Origin: Ruminococcus hominis
GTDB taxonomy: Bacteria > Bacillota > Clostridia > Lachnospirales > Lachnospiraceae
Reading direction: 5' to 3'
DNA length: 64,000 nt
Assembly: GCF_014287355.1 (NCBI RefSeq)
Contig: NZ_JACOPE010000001.1
Location: forward strand, 1,178,001-1,242,000
Of the stretch, positions 33,772-43,117 are shown one piece after another. Numbering within the stretch: position 1 is the stretch's first letter; every line of letters starts with the position of its first letter. Position numbers and translations under genes: made by a program. The notes under the pieces were generated by a model. That model had not been told where the DNA came from and did no database searches. It was given only the letters and a program-made list of their open reading frames with translations.

Positions 33772-34299
33772 ATGAAAGAAACAATAACAGATATTATGAA
33801 TCGCAGAAGTGTAAAGAATTATAAACCGGAACAGATTACAGATGAAGAGCTAATGACTGTATTAAAAGCAGGAATGAATGCTCCATCTGGTGGAAACAAG
33901 CAGTCGCCAATCTTTATTGCAGTACAGAATCCAGAATGGATCAAGAAACTGTGCAAACTGAATGCAGAGATAGCAGGAGCACCGGAAGGATTTGATGTAT
34001 TTTACGGAGCACCGACAATTATCTTAGTATTGGCAGAAAAAGGTGTAGGTAATCCGGTAGAAGACGGAAGCCTTTGCCTTGGAAACATGTTCAATGCAGC
34101 ATATGCACTCGGACTTGGCTCAAGATGGATTAACCGTATCCGTGAGACATTTGAGACAGATCTTGGCAAGGAATTATTAAAAGAGGCTGGATATGAAGGC
34201 GAGTACATAGGAGTTGGTTCTTGCATTCTTGGATATCCTGCTGATGGATTTCCGGGACCAATCGAAAGAAAGCCAGATTATTTTAAAATAATAAAATAA
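33772..34299 (+). CDS. Nitroreductase-family FMN protein
   Basis: A 175-residue small nitroreductase-fold protein. The N-terminal IMNRRSVKNYKPEQI gives the FMN phosphate-binding Arg-Arg-Ser, and NAPSGGNKQSP supplies the second FMN contact. Family members use NAD(P)H to reduce nitro groups, quinones or enones, or to desaturate rings. GGAGG lies eight bases from the ATG. It starts a close run of genes (nitroreductase, SnoaL-like, MFS, ROK kinase) with gaps under 20 bases or overlaps, so all four should be one operon with the FAD reductase perhaps included. Confidence 0.88.
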   Translation: MKETITDIMNRRSVKNYKPEQITDEELMTVLKAGMNAPSGGNKQSPIFIAVQNPEWIKKLCKLNAEIAGAPEGFDVFYGAPTIILVLAEKGVGNPVEDGSLCLGNMFNAAYALGLGSRWINRIRETFETDLGKELLKEAGYEGEYIGVGSCILGYPADGFPGPIERKPDYFKIIK

Positions 34300-34316
34300 A
34301 AATGGAGGACAAAGAC

Positions 34317-34658
34317 ATGGAACAGAAAAATAAAGAAGTAATTCGGAAATTCTATCAGGAATTTTTTAATGATCATATCGTAGAATCTGCAGATAAATAT
34401 GTGAGAGAAGATTATATTCAACATAATCCAGGTGTTGATCAGGGAAGAGAAGCATTGAAAACAGCGTTTGCTGACAAATTTGTTGAGCATCCAGATTTCC
34501 GTTTGAACATTCATATGATGATTGCAGAGAAGGATATGGTTGCTGTTTATTTGAAAAATGTTGATCCAGAAGGTAATACAAAATGCCGTGTTGTAGATAT
34601 TTATCGTCTGGAAGATGGAAAACTTGCCGAACATTGGGATGTACTTCAGCCATGTTAA
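34317..34658 (+). CDS. SnoaL-like (NTF2-fold) protein
   Basis: A 113-residue NTF2-fold protein of the SnoaL-like polyketide-cyclase group. It shows IRKFYQEFFNDH, YVREDYIQHNPG and the closing DIYRLEDGKLAEHWDVLQ, hallmark of the small SnoaL set. Such proteins act as cyclases, isomerases or hydratases on hydrophobic ring compounds, but many have unknown function. The start at 34317 has GGAGGAC just upstream; the ATG at 34302 is before that site. Its stop overlaps the MFS start by seven bases. Confidence 0.82.
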   Translation: MEQKNKEVIRKFYQEFFNDHIVESADKYVREDYIQHNPGVDQGREALKTAFADKFVEHPDFRLNIHMMIAEKDMVAVYLKNVDPEGNTKCRVVDIYRLEDGKLAEHWDVLQPC

Positions 34659-35812
34659 ACATAAATAAGAAAAAAATAGCAGTCAGCATTTTCTTCACAG
34701 CATTTGCATTTGGATTAAACATTGTAGGAATTTCACCTGTACTTGGAATTGTCAATGAAAAATATCAGCAATATGGAACAAGTGCGATACAGCTTTTACA
34801 GACAATTCAGTACCTGCTGATCATGATTGGTTCACTGATGATCGGATGGCTGACAACAAAAATTAGTAAAAAGAAGATTGTACTGATAGGATTGGCAATT
34901 ATCGGAATCTGTGGATTGATGCCATTTTTCTCAGACAACTTTTGGGTTCTGGTTGTATCCAGAGTATTGATTGGATTTGGATTTGGTATTACAGGTCCGA
35001 TGAATACAGCAATCGCAGCAGAATTGATTCCGGAAGAAGAACGTGCAGGTTATATGGGACTTCACGTAGTCGGCATGGGAATCGGAACGATGGCAGGAAG
35101 TATGCTTGGCGGTACGCTGGCAGGATTCAGTTATCGAAACTATTATCTTGTTTATCTGATTCCATTCATCGCAATGGTTGGTGTTCAGGCATTTCTGGTA
35201 GAAACACCACCGACAAAGACAGAAAAGGCATCGGATATGAAGCTGAATAAGATGGTATATCTGATTTCATTCGCATCATTTGCACATACATTGTTTATTA
35301 ATGCATACAGCACGAACATTGGAATTTACATCGCAGAGAATATATCAAATAATCCTGGACTGGCAGGTATGGTGACATCAGTAAATGCAGCATTTGCACT
35401 GGGAACAGGTATGATTTTCTCAAAGATATCTGCAGTGTTAAAAAACTTTACGTTACCATTTTCAATTTTGACTGCAGCAGTCGGATATGGACTGGTATTG
35501 ACAGTACATGGCATGGCAGGAGTATTGATTGTGAGTGCGCTTTGCGGAGTGTCATTAAGTTGTTTTATGGCAACCGGATCTTATCTGCTTTCAATTTCTG
35601 TTGAACAGGAAGCAGTAGCAAAGGCAAGCGGGCTATTTTCCATTATCGGCGGAATCGGTGGACTGATCGCTCCAATCTTTATGGGAAATGCAGCAAGAAT
35701 CGTATTAGGTGAAAATACAGCGGTGAATCAGTTTGTAATCGCATTCTTCGGAATGTTGAGTTTTGGAGTGATCGCAGCAGTGATCATGATGAAAAAGAAG
35801 GAGAATAAGTAA
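34652..35812 (+). CDS. MFS transporter
   Basis: A 386-residue major facilitator with about 12 helices. It begins MLNINKKKIAVSIFFTAFAFGLNIVG, has the loop 2-3 motif MIGWLTTKISKKKIVLIGL and a GFGFGITGPMNTAIAAELIPEEERAGYMGL stretch typical of drug or aromatic-acid MFS proteins. The start at 34652 overlaps the SnoaL-like gene; an earlier in-frame ATG at 34583 lies inside that gene and is not used. It is distinct from the GPH symporters. In an operon of reductases it may carry the aromatic product or substrate. Confidence 0.88.
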   Translation: MLNINKKKIAVSIFFTAFAFGLNIVGISPVLGIVNEKYQQYGTSAIQLLQTIQYLLIMIGSLMIGWLTTKISKKKIVLIGLAIIGICGLMPFFSDNFWVLVVSRVLIGFGFGITGPMNTAIAAELIPEEERAGYMGLHVVGMGIGTMAGSMLGGTLAGFSYRNYYLVYLIPFIAMVGVQAFLVETPPTKTEKASDMKLNKMVYLISFASFAHTLFINAYSTNIGIYIAENISNNPGLAGMVTSVNAAFALGTGMIFSKISAVLKNFTLPFSILTAAVGYGLVLTVHGMAGVLIVSALCGVSLSCFMATGSYLLSISVEQEAVAKASGLFSIIGGIGGLIAPIFMGNAARIVLGENTAVNQFVIAFFGMLSFGVIAAVIMMKKKENK

Positions 35813-35815
35813 ACT

Positions 35816-36751
35816 ATGAAAAAATATGGTTTTGGTGTTGATATCGGAGGAACAACCTGCAAGATAGGTCTCTTTGATATGAGCGGAACAATTTTAGAAA
35901 AATGGGAAATTAAAACGAACACAGAAAATCATGGTGCAGCAATCTTAGATGACGTTGCAGCAGCTGTGTTAGGTAAGATGGAAGAGAAAGGCATCGTAAA
36001 AGACGATGTACAGGGAATCGGACTTGGTGTTCCGGGACCGGTTGACAGTGAAGGAACTGTTCATAAATGCGTAAACCTTGGATGGGACGTTATCAATGTA
36101 GAAAAAGCTTTAAATGAGAAGACAGGTCTCTTTGTAAAAGCAGGAAATGATGCCAATGTAGCAGCTCTCGGTGAGATGTGGCAGGGGGGCGGAAAAGGTC
36201 ACCAGAATGTAATTATGGTAACACTCGGAACAGGTGTTGGCGGTGGTATCATCGTTGATGGTAAGATTATCGCAGGTTCACACGGAGCTGGTGGAGAACT
36301 TGGACACATTCACATGAATGATGATGAGACAGAAGCTTGTGGATGTGGAAATAAAGGATGTCTGGAGCAGTATGCATCAGCAACAGGAATCGTCCGTATG
36401 GCAAAGAAACAGCTTGCAAAAGAAACAAGAAATACAAAGCTGAAAGCATTTGAACCTTTAACAGCAAAAGATATTTTTGATGTTGCAAAAGAAGGGGATG
36501 AAGTAGCACTTGAATTAGTTAATGGACTTTGCACAATGCTTGGAACAGCACTGGCAAATGTTGCAGCAGTAGCAGATCCTGAGATTTTCGTTATCGGCGG
36601 CGGAGTATCCAGAGCTGGAGATATCTTGATTCAGGGAATCCAGAATAAATTTAAAGAGAAAGCATTTCATGCATGTCGTGCAACAGGTATTTCGCTTGCA
36701 ACACTTGGAAATGATGCGGGAATGTATGGTTGTGTAAGATTATTATTTTAA
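35816..36751 (+). CDS. ROK-family sugar kinase (glucokinase-like)
   Basis: A 311-residue ROK kinase, ATP-dependent phosphorylation of glucose or a related hexose. It shows the phosphate-1 motif DIGGTTCKIGLFD, GLGVPGPVD, the substrate region GNDANVAALGEMW, VTLGTGVGGGII and the zinc motif CGCGNKGCLEQYAS. There is no N-terminal helix-turn-helix, so it is an enzyme rather than a NagC-type repressor. It lies three bases after the MFS gene. It would trap the sugar freed by C- or O-deglycosylation. Confidence 0.93.
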   Translation: MKKYGFGVDIGGTTCKIGLFDMSGTILEKWEIKTNTENHGAAILDDVAAAVLGKMEEKGIVKDDVQGIGLGVPGPVDSEGTVHKCVNLGWDVINVEKALNEKTGLFVKAGNDANVAALGEMWQGGGKGHQNVIMVTLGTGVGGGIIVDGKIIAGSHGAGGELGHIHMNDDETEACGCGNKGCLEQYASATGIVRMAKKQLAKETRNTKLKAFEPLTAKDIFDVAKEGDEVALELVNGLCTMLGTALANVAAVADPEIFVIGGGVSRAGDILIQGIQNKFKEKAFHACRATGISLATLGNDAGMYGCVRLLF

Positions 36752-36835
36752 TAGAAACAGGAAAGAAATCTGTCGGGTTTGATTTGGATTCGGCAATTCC
36801 GATAAAACCATAAGGTTATGAAAAAGGAGGAAATT

Positions 36836-38953
36836 ATGGCAGTTATTACAATTGATGGGAAAAAAATAGAAGTCCCAGAAGGTAAAAATGTCCTGGATTG
36901 TGCGTTAGATGCAGGCATTTATATTCCACATTTGTGTCACCATAAAGATTTGAGCCCACTTGGTTCATGTCGTATGTGTGTAGTAGAAGTAGAAGGGCAG
37001 GAGGGTGTAACAACTTCTTGTACATTAAAAGCAAAAGACGGAATGAACATTACTACAAAGAGTGATGAACTTGAACGTCTTCGTATGTTAGCATTAGAGC
37101 TTCTTTTAGCAGGTCATCCGGAAGATTGCTCAACATGTCCAAAATATGGTAACTGTGAATTACAGATGCTGATCCAGTATATCGGACCAAAGACAGGTCG
37201 TCTGAAATTACGTGCAAAAGGTTTCAAACAGAATGAAGAAAATCCATTGATCATTCATGATATGAACCGTTGTGTACTTTGCGGACGTTGTGTGCGTGCA
37301 TGTAACGAACTTCGTGGAGTAAAAGTTCTTCAGTATCAGAAGAAAGAACTGGAAACATATGTAGGAACTGTACATAATAAACTGTTAAAAGATGCAGATT
37401 GTCGTTTCTGTCAGGCTTGTGTGGAAGTCTGTCCGACAGGTACGATTCGTGATAAACTGATGAATTCAGAAGTGAAGAAAGAGGATGCTGTAGTGCCATG
37501 CCGTCATGCATGTCCAGCACATACAGATATCCCTCGTTACATCAGACACGTGAAAAACGGAGAATATGATGAGGCAGCAGCCGTTATTCGTGAGAAAGTT
37601 CCATTCCCGAAGGCTCTTGGATATATCTGTAGCCACGTATGTGAATTACAGTGTAAGAGAAAAGAAGTAAGTGATCCAATGGCAATCCGTGACATCAAAC
37701 GTTATGCAGCAGAGCATGATACAGGTGCTTACTGGAAAGGCAAAGGAAAACAGCTTGCAGATACAGGAAAGAAAGTATGTGTTGTAGGAGCAGGTCCTGC
37801 AGGTCTGACAGCAGCATATTACTTAAGAAAACAGGGATATGATGTAACATTGAAAGAAGCCCTTCCAACAGTTGGTGGTATGATGGCTTATGGAATTCCT
37901 GCATATCGTCTTCCAAGAGAAATCATTGCTGAGGAAGCAAAAGTAATCGAAGAGCAGGGCGTTAAGATTGAAGTAAATGCAAAAGTTGAGAAACCGGTAG
38001 ATCTGTTGAATGAATATGATGCAGTATTAATGACAATCGGTGGACATAAAGGTGTTCGTCTTCCAATGGAAGGTAGTGAACTTGACGGAGTTATCCTGAA
38101 TGCTGACTTCTTACGTAACTGCAGCATGGGTAAAGAAACAGGCATGGGCAAACGTGTTATCGTTCTCGGTGGTGGAAACGTTGCATTTGATTGTGCAAGA
38201 TCTGCAAAACGTCTTGGAGCAGAGGAGATTCATCTGGCATGTCTGGAAGCAAGAGAAGTTATGACAGCCGATGATGAAGAAATCGAACAGGCAAAAGAAG
38301 AGGGAATCTTCGTACATCCTGCACAGACATTTGAGAGAATTACAGGAACAGATCATGTAACAGGTGTTGATTTCATGAATGTGAAATCATTTACATTTGA
38401 TGAAAACCGCCGTGCAATCATTGAAAAAGAAGAAGGTTCAGAGCATCACATCGATGCAGATACAGTTATCTTTGCAGTGGGTCAGAGACCTGATATCACA
38501 GAAGAAGCAGGTCTTGAACTTGGAAGAGCAAACAGTATCGCAGTAAAAGATATTGAACATGATAAGACAACTTCTGTAGAAGGTATCTTCGCAGCAGGAG
38601 ATGTTATTTACGGAACAAAATCAGTAATCATGGCTATCGAGTCAGGAAGAGAAGCAGCTTCTCAGATTGACAAGTATCTTGGCGGAGATGGAGACATTTC
38701 TGAAGTACTTGCTCCTGAGCAGAAAGCAGATCCATATATCGGACAGTGTCCTGGATTCGGATATGAAGAAAGAAAACATACACAGGTTGATCCGGCAGAG
38801 AGCAGAAGCGATAACTTTAAACTGTTTGATCACGGAATTTGTGACGCAGATATCTGTGCAGAAGCTGGAAGATGTCTTCAGTGTGACTTACGTCTGCAGA
38901 TTTCCAGACCAAGTCTCTGGGGCGATTTCGTAGAAAATAAGGAGGCTGAATAA
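36836..38953 (+). CDS. Multi-cluster NAD(P)-linked iron-sulfur flavoprotein (HydB/NuoG-like N-terminus fused to GltD-like oxidoreductase)
   Basis: A 705-residue fusion. Residues 1-80 form a 2Fe-2S ferredoxin domain (HLCHHKDLSPLGSCRMC); about 80-130 a NuoG-type His/Cys cluster region (HPEDCSTCPKYGNC); about 140-215 two 4Fe-4S motifs (CVLCGRCVRAC, CRFCQACVEVCPTG); the rest a glutamate-synthase-small-subunit-like part with its own cluster region (CRHACPAHTDIPRYI) and two dinucleotide folds (VVGAGPAGLTAAYYL, VLGGGNVAFDCARS). The start at 36836 follows AAGGAGG. Its partner begins one base after its stop. It probably moves electrons between NAD(P)H, flavin and ferredoxin-type carriers and may feed the reductases of this region; an electron-bifurcating mode is possible but not shown. 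Confidence 0.85.
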   Translation: MAVITIDGKKIEVPEGKNVLDCALDAGIYIPHLCHHKDLSPLGSCRMCVVEVEGQEGVTTSCTLKAKDGMNITTKSDELERLRMLALELLLAGHPEDCSTCPKYGNCELQMLIQYIGPKTGRLKLRAKGFKQNEENPLIIHDMNRCVLCGRCVRACNELRGVKVLQYQKKELETYVGTVHNKLLKDADCRFCQACVEVCPTGTIRDKLMNSEVKKEDAVVPCRHACPAHTDIPRYIRHVKNGEYDEAAAVIREKVPFPKALGYICSHVCELQCKRKEVSDPMAIRDIKRYAAEHDTGAYWKGKGKQLADTGKKVCVVGAGPAGLTAAYYLRKQGYDVTLKEALPTVGGMMAYGIPAYRLPREIIAEEAKVIEEQGVKIEVNAKVEKPVDLLNEYDAVLMTIGGHKGVRLPMEGSELDGVILNADFLRNCSMGKETGMGKRVIVLGGGNVAFDCARSAKRLGAEEIHLACLEAREVMTADDEEIEQAKEEGIFVHPAQTFERITGTDHVTGVDFMNVKSFTFDENRRAIIEKEEGSEHHIDADTVIFAVGQRPDITEEAGLELGRANSIAVKDIEHDKTTSVEGIFAAGDVIYGTKSVIMAIESGREAASQIDKYLGGDGDISEVLAPEQKADPYIGQCPGFGYEERKHTQVDPAESRSDNFKLFDHGICDADICAEAGRCLQCDLRLQISRPSLWGDFVENKEAE

Positions 38954-38954
38954 G

Positions 38955-40154
38955 ATGAGTGCATTAGAGAACGCAAAAAATGGAAGCAGTCAGGATGTCC
39001 TGAATAAAATCCAGGAAGCAAATCTTTCTGAGTATGGTTTATGTGCACAGCCATTATTCGACCGTCTGATGGCAGCGAAAGAAGAAAGTGCAGAGGAACA
39101 GAAAGAATTAGGTATTGTAGCAGCACTGAATAATGCAGATACAGATCATGCATTACTGGCAGTTTTAAAAGAACAGCCGGAGCAGGTGATGGAAGGAATT
39201 TCCATTGCTGCTTATGCTCTGGGAACAGAGAAAAAATCATTACAGATTCCGGAAGAAGAAACAGACCTTTTCGAGAGCCTGAAAGAAACAGCAGAGAAAT
39301 ATGGCGTTGAGCTGGTAAGTGGTATTGTGAATGTCCGTGCAGCAAAAGGAAGCGCTGTACTTCATATCGTTACAGTGAAAAATCTTGCCGATCTGTTTGA
39401 CGGAGCTTACGAAGATGGTGTTTATGTATCAGTAAACGGAGCAGACCTTCAGAAAGTTGCAAAAGATAAAAAAATTGCAGAACTGATTGATACAGATGAT
39501 GTAAAAGCGTTATACTTTGGATATGAGTATCATACACCGGAAGCTGCTGAGACGACAGTCGGTGAAGCTGGAATCACAAACGGTGTTGTACGAGTTCTGA
39601 CAAGCAAAGACTGTATCGTACAGGGAGCACAGAAAGAACTTCTTGCTTCCAGAAAGACAAGCTGTGGGAAATGTGTATTCTGCCGTGAAGGACTGATTCA
39701 GTTAGAGCATATGCAGAAAGAAATCACAGAAGGAAGAGGAAAGGTTGAATTTATCGATCTGACAAAAGAAATCGGTGAAGCAATGTGCTACTCTACACCA
39801 TGTTCTATGGGACAGGTATCAGCAAAAGCTGCCTTAAGTGCAACAGAGCTGTTCACAAAAGAATATGAAGAACATATTAAGAAGAAAAACTGCCCGGCAG
39901 GAGCTTGTACTTCTTTCGTTAACATTTACATTGATCCATCACTGTGTAATGGTTGTGGAGAATGTATGGATGTATGTCCAAAAGACTGTATCGAAGGAAA
40001 AGCAAAATACATTCATATGATCGATGATTTCGATTGTACAAAATGTGGTAAATGTATGGAAGTTTGTGATGAAGATGCTATCGTACAGACAACAGGTAAG
40101 TTACCAAAACTTCCAAACAGATTAACAAAGGTTGGTAAATTTAAGAAGAGATAA
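38955..40154 (+). CDS. Iron-sulfur partner subunit: NuoF-type cluster domain plus 2x4Fe-4S ferredoxin
   Basis: A 399-residue protein. The first 220 or so residues have no NADH/FMN-binding glycine loops and are not recognised; the middle carries the NuoF C-terminal cluster motif SCGKCVFCREG; the C-terminus holds two 4Fe-4S motifs, CNGCGECMDVCPKDC and CTKCGKCMEVC. It resembles a NuoF/HydB subunit in which the flavin-binding half has been replaced or lost. Translated right after the GltD-like fusion (GGAGG inside that gene's end), the two should form a complex in which this subunit passes electrons to or from a low-potential carrier. Confidence 0.85.
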   Translation: MSALENAKNGSSQDVLNKIQEANLSEYGLCAQPLFDRLMAAKEESAEEQKELGIVAALNNADTDHALLAVLKEQPEQVMEGISIAAYALGTEKKSLQIPEEETDLFESLKETAEKYGVELVSGIVNVRAAKGSAVLHIVTVKNLADLFDGAYEDGVYVSVNGADLQKVAKDKKIAELIDTDDVKALYFGYEYHTPEAAETTVGEAGITNGVVRVLTSKDCIVQGAQKELLASRKTSCGKCVFCREGLIQLEHMQKEITEGRGKVEFIDLTKEIGEAMCYSTPCSMGQVSAKAALSATELFTKEYEEHIKKKNCPAGACTSFVNIYIDPSLCNGCGECMDVCPKDCIEGKAKYIHMIDDFDCTKCGKCMEVCDEDAIVQTTGKLPKLPNRLTKVGKFKKR

Positions 40155-40158
40155 AAAG

Positions 40159-40665
40159 ATGTTAAAAGGGAACACTGCAAGTGAAAAATGGCAATATTTT
40201 AAAGATTATTATTTAAAGACAACAATTGTAATAGCTGCTGCAATTATTTTTGGAATTTATATATTGTATACAACTGTATTTGCATATAAAAGTCCAGTAG
40301 TGACGGTGCTTGTGATATCCTCAGAAGAACCGGATTGTGGTGGTCTTGAACAAGAACTTGAAGAGTTTTTGGATGTAGACTATGTTGCGGTAGAATGGAT
40401 GAGTCAGGATGCATCAAACTTAGCAAGTGTTTTACCAACGCGTTTTGCAGCCGGGGATATTGATATATTGATCTCCCCGGATGCAATTTATAAAAAATAT
40501 GCACAGGAGGGTGCGATGGAAGATGTGGATGGAGTTTCTGTGCAAACTTCAAAAGTAATAAAATCATATCTTTCGGATACGGACTCTCTGGTCATTGGAG
40601 TGGTAAAGAATTCCAATGATGTAGACGAAAAAAGGGCAACCTTCAATTACTTGATTCAACAATAG
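40159..40665 (+). CDS. Single-span membrane protein of unknown function
   Basis: A 168-residue protein I do not recognise. It has a short basic N-terminus, one membrane helix at about residues 20-42 (TTIVIAAAIIFGIYILYTTVF) and an outside domain of mixed alpha/beta character, with TVLVISSEE, an ASNLASVLPTRFAAGDIDILISPD segment and a possible binding-protein-like fold. The start at 40159 is only five bases after the iron-sulfur subunit stop and has a weak site (AAGAAGAG). Co-transcribed with the electron-transfer pair, it may anchor or modulate it. A bidirectional terminator follows. Confidence 0.7.
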   Translation: MLKGNTASEKWQYFKDYYLKTTIVIAAAIIFGIYILYTTVFAYKSPVVTVLVISSEEPDCGGLEQELEEFLDVDYVAVEWMSQDASNLASVLPTRFAAGDIDILISPDAIYKKYAQEGAMEDVDGVSVQTSKVIKSYLSDTDSLVIGVVKNSNDVDEKRATFNYLIQQ

Positions 40666-40668
40666 AGA

Positions 40669-40707
40669 AATGAGGTCAGATGCAAAAAATGCGTCTGACC
40701 TCATTTT
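40669..40707. terminator. Bidirectional terminator between convergent genes
   Basis: AATGAGGTCAGATGC (40669-40683) pairs with GCGTCTGACCTCATT (40691-40705), with A and T runs in loop and flanks. It separates the plus-strand membrane-protein gene from the minus-strand regulator at 40727. Confidence 0.88.
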
Positions 40708-40726
40708 CGTTGGTGCATTTCTTTTA

Positions 40727-43102
40727 TTAATACTGATTTGTAATTTCCCACAGACATACATTATGTGGATAGATCGGAGAAGTAACCGTAAGTGTATGTT
40801 CAACTTGCATATAAAGTGCTCTTTCTTCCGGTACACATGCAGATAATAAATAGTTCATATCTTCTGGCAAGGGGGAAAGTTTTTCATAGAGAAAGGTCTC
40901 TTCATCAATATTTCCATTTATCAGTTCTCCAAGTCGGATATCCAGATAACTTCCGTGAAAACGATCGAGCAGATATCGCTTGATTCGATAAGTTCCGGAT
41001 GGAATGTTATTCAGATGAAATGTCATCTGAAGCGGTGGCATATGTTCATAGTGCTTATACATATTCCGAAGAGAATGTTCTTCTGCATTGCTTAAAAAAG
41101 CAGAGCTTGAAAATGGAACACAATGCCAGGAGATAATCTGGTAATTTTTTTCGTCGATTTGTGTAATACAATAATTGTCGCCCTGCTCGATCAGACGAGT
41201 GCCAAGTTTACTTAGAAGCCGGAACGCATAGTATCCTGGTGTCCGAATCTGGTTTCCTGTAATCAGACCGATTCCGTTTATATGGTAGGATTCGGGACTT
41301 TCAATGTTGGATAGCGTGTCGGCAAGCATCCAGTAACCGGATAGTGGAGCCTGTTTATGGACTGCAAGTAAATTGTGACAGAGGAATGCAGCCTGATAAC
41401 AGGAGTTGTTAATATAACTTCCCGGAATCAGGGAGGAATTATATTCCGTGATATACAATGGAATATCATGTCCGAAAATCTGCTTTATTTTTCGTTTCAT
41501 CCAGGACACCTGAATCGAGAAGATGTTTGGATCCAAAAGCCGGATAAGTTTTTGTGTCTGTTCATGTAATAAATATTGTGCGGTAAACATATGAACGGAA
41601 ATAAAATCCGGGGTAATCTGATTTTTTACAAATAATTCCAGATAATCGAGAAAGTCTGTCGAAGGCAGACCGGTATTATGTCCGGGACCACCAAATTTGG
41701 CAGAAGGAATATAAGTAAGAATCAGATTTTTCATAATTTTATAACCTTCGATATAAGTGTCAAGTGGTTCCGCAGGAGGATTCCACAGTTCGAAAATCCA
41801 TTGATTGTACCATGTAGGTTCGTAATGGGTGGTCACATATTTTAGGAAAGCTTCTAAAAGCAGATGAAACTTTTTATTCGTACTGTATCCTCGAAAAATC
41901 CATTGATTGGAGTTATTTTGCAAATAGTTATAAGAGTTTTTACCAAGTTCGATAAAAGGAATCAGGTTCAAATGTTGTAACAGGTTTAAAGATTGCTCAA
42001 TGGATGCAAAGTAAAAACCGTTCTGGTCAGCCAACCGGGGAATCATAGCATTGCTGATGAGTCCTTCTATGCGGACATATTTTACAGGAAGTTCCCGGAC
42101 TGTTCGCGTCAATTGTTCCTGGAAAGAAACAGAGAGCAAAGTTTTGGCAAAACCAATATTTATCATAGAACACAAATTTTGCGAAAAAGCAGTTGTTGTT
42201 GAACAATCAACTGTAATATTACGTTCTTCCTTTTCTATATCCGTATTTAGGTAAACATTTCGCTCATTTATCTGTGGGGTTTCTTTATCTTGCAAAGAAA
42301 TAAGCTGACTGTTTTTACGATATTCTTTTGGTGAACATCCATGTGTGGTCCGAAAATATTTATTGAATGTAGCTGCATTTGCAAATCCATGATTTAAGGC
42401 GATATCTGTCACAGATTCATCAGAGTAGCGCAGGTCATGTTCTGCGTGTTGAATACGCAGCAAATTTACATATTCACTAAATTTCATATGGAAACAGTCT
42501 TTGAACACCTTAGACAGATACTGGACGGACAAGTGTAAATGTTCGGCCAGTGTAGTGAGGGTGATCGGCTGGTTATAATTTTGACGGATATAGTCCTGAA
42601 TTTCAAGGGAACGTTCCTTTTGCTTTTCGTTTTTATATTCAATAGAAAGCGGAAGATTTAAAGTGTATTCCCGTTTTAATAAATCCAGCAGTTCAAACAA
42701 AAGACTGTAGAGAGAAAGATCATAAACCGGACCATCAGCATGATATCGCCAGGAAATATTACTGATCAGGCGACGCACTGCAAGGTAACTTCGATTTGGT
42801 TCTAAGGTTGAATCACAGAATATAATCGAATCGGTGCCTAAGTATTTTTCAATAAAAGATGGCAGCAGACACATATGAAGTATTTCATTCTCTTCATTTG
42901 AGGAAAATGAGGCGGATTGGTTCGGATGTATGATTAAAACATCAGAGTGCTGGTAGGTGCGTGCATCATGATGATCGAGAGCTATTTTTATGCTGCCGGA
43001 TAAAATGCAGAGAATGTCAAATGTATCATGACAGAATGTCAGCGGGGAGTCGACAGCGTATTGTGTTAAACTGGTGAGTGGAAAATTCTGTTTTACATTC
43101 AT
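40727..43102 (-). CDS. AraC regulator fused to a GH39-like domain, 2
   Basis: A 791-residue protein: N-terminal cupin-like region (1-110), AraC double helix-turn-helix (about 165-265; LTTLAEHLHLSVQYLSKVFKD and DIALNHGFANAATFNKYF), then a GH39-like barrel and sandwich. The acid/base motif reads FELWNPP, with P442 in place of the catalytic Glu, while the nucleophile motif YITEYNSS (E553) is kept. A hydrolase is therefore unlikely and a sugar-sensing role more probable. It is transcribed 15 bases behind a second protein of the same type (43118-45550). AAAGGGA precedes the start. Confidence 0.88.
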   Translation of the reverse strand: MNVKQNFPLTSLTQYAVDSPLTFCHDTFDILCILSGSIKIALDHHDARTYQHSDVLIIHPNQSASFSSNEENEILHMCLLPSFIEKYLGTDSIIFCDSTLEPNRSYLAVRRLISNISWRYHADGPVYDLSLYSLLFELLDLLKREYTLNLPLSIEYKNEKQKERSLEIQDYIRQNYNQPITLTTLAEHLHLSVQYLSKVFKDCFHMKFSEYVNLLRIQHAEHDLRYSDESVTDIALNHGFANAATFNKYFRTTHGCSPKEYRKNSQLISLQDKETPQINERNVYLNTDIEKEERNITVDCSTTTAFSQNLCSMINIGFAKTLLSVSFQEQLTRTVRELPVKYVRIEGLISNAMIPRLADQNGFYFASIEQSLNLLQHLNLIPFIELGKNSYNYLQNNSNQWIFRGYSTNKKFHLLLEAFLKYVTTHYEPTWYNQWIFELWNPPAEPLDTYIEGYKIMKNLILTYIPSAKFGGPGHNTGLPSTDFLDYLELFVKNQITPDFISVHMFTAQYLLHEQTQKLIRLLDPNIFSIQVSWMKRKIKQIFGHDIPLYITEYNSSLIPGSYINNSCYQAAFLCHNLLAVHKQAPLSGYWMLADTLSNIESPESYHINGIGLITGNQIRTPGYYAFRLLSKLGTRLIEQGDNYCITQIDEKNYQIISWHCVPFSSSAFLSNAEEHSLRNMYKHYEHMPPLQMTFHLNNIPSGTYRIKRYLLDRFHGSYLDIRLGELINGNIDEETFLYEKLSPLPEDMNYLLSACVPEERALYMQVEHTLTVTSPIYPHNVCLWEITNQY

Positions 43103-43117
43103 AAAAAATCCCTTTCA

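Noticed and set aside
34583..34651. Longer N-terminus for the MFS transporter
   Set aside because: The extra 23 residues lie within the SnoaL-like gene in another frame and are not membrane-like; the start at 34652 gives a normal MFS beginning.
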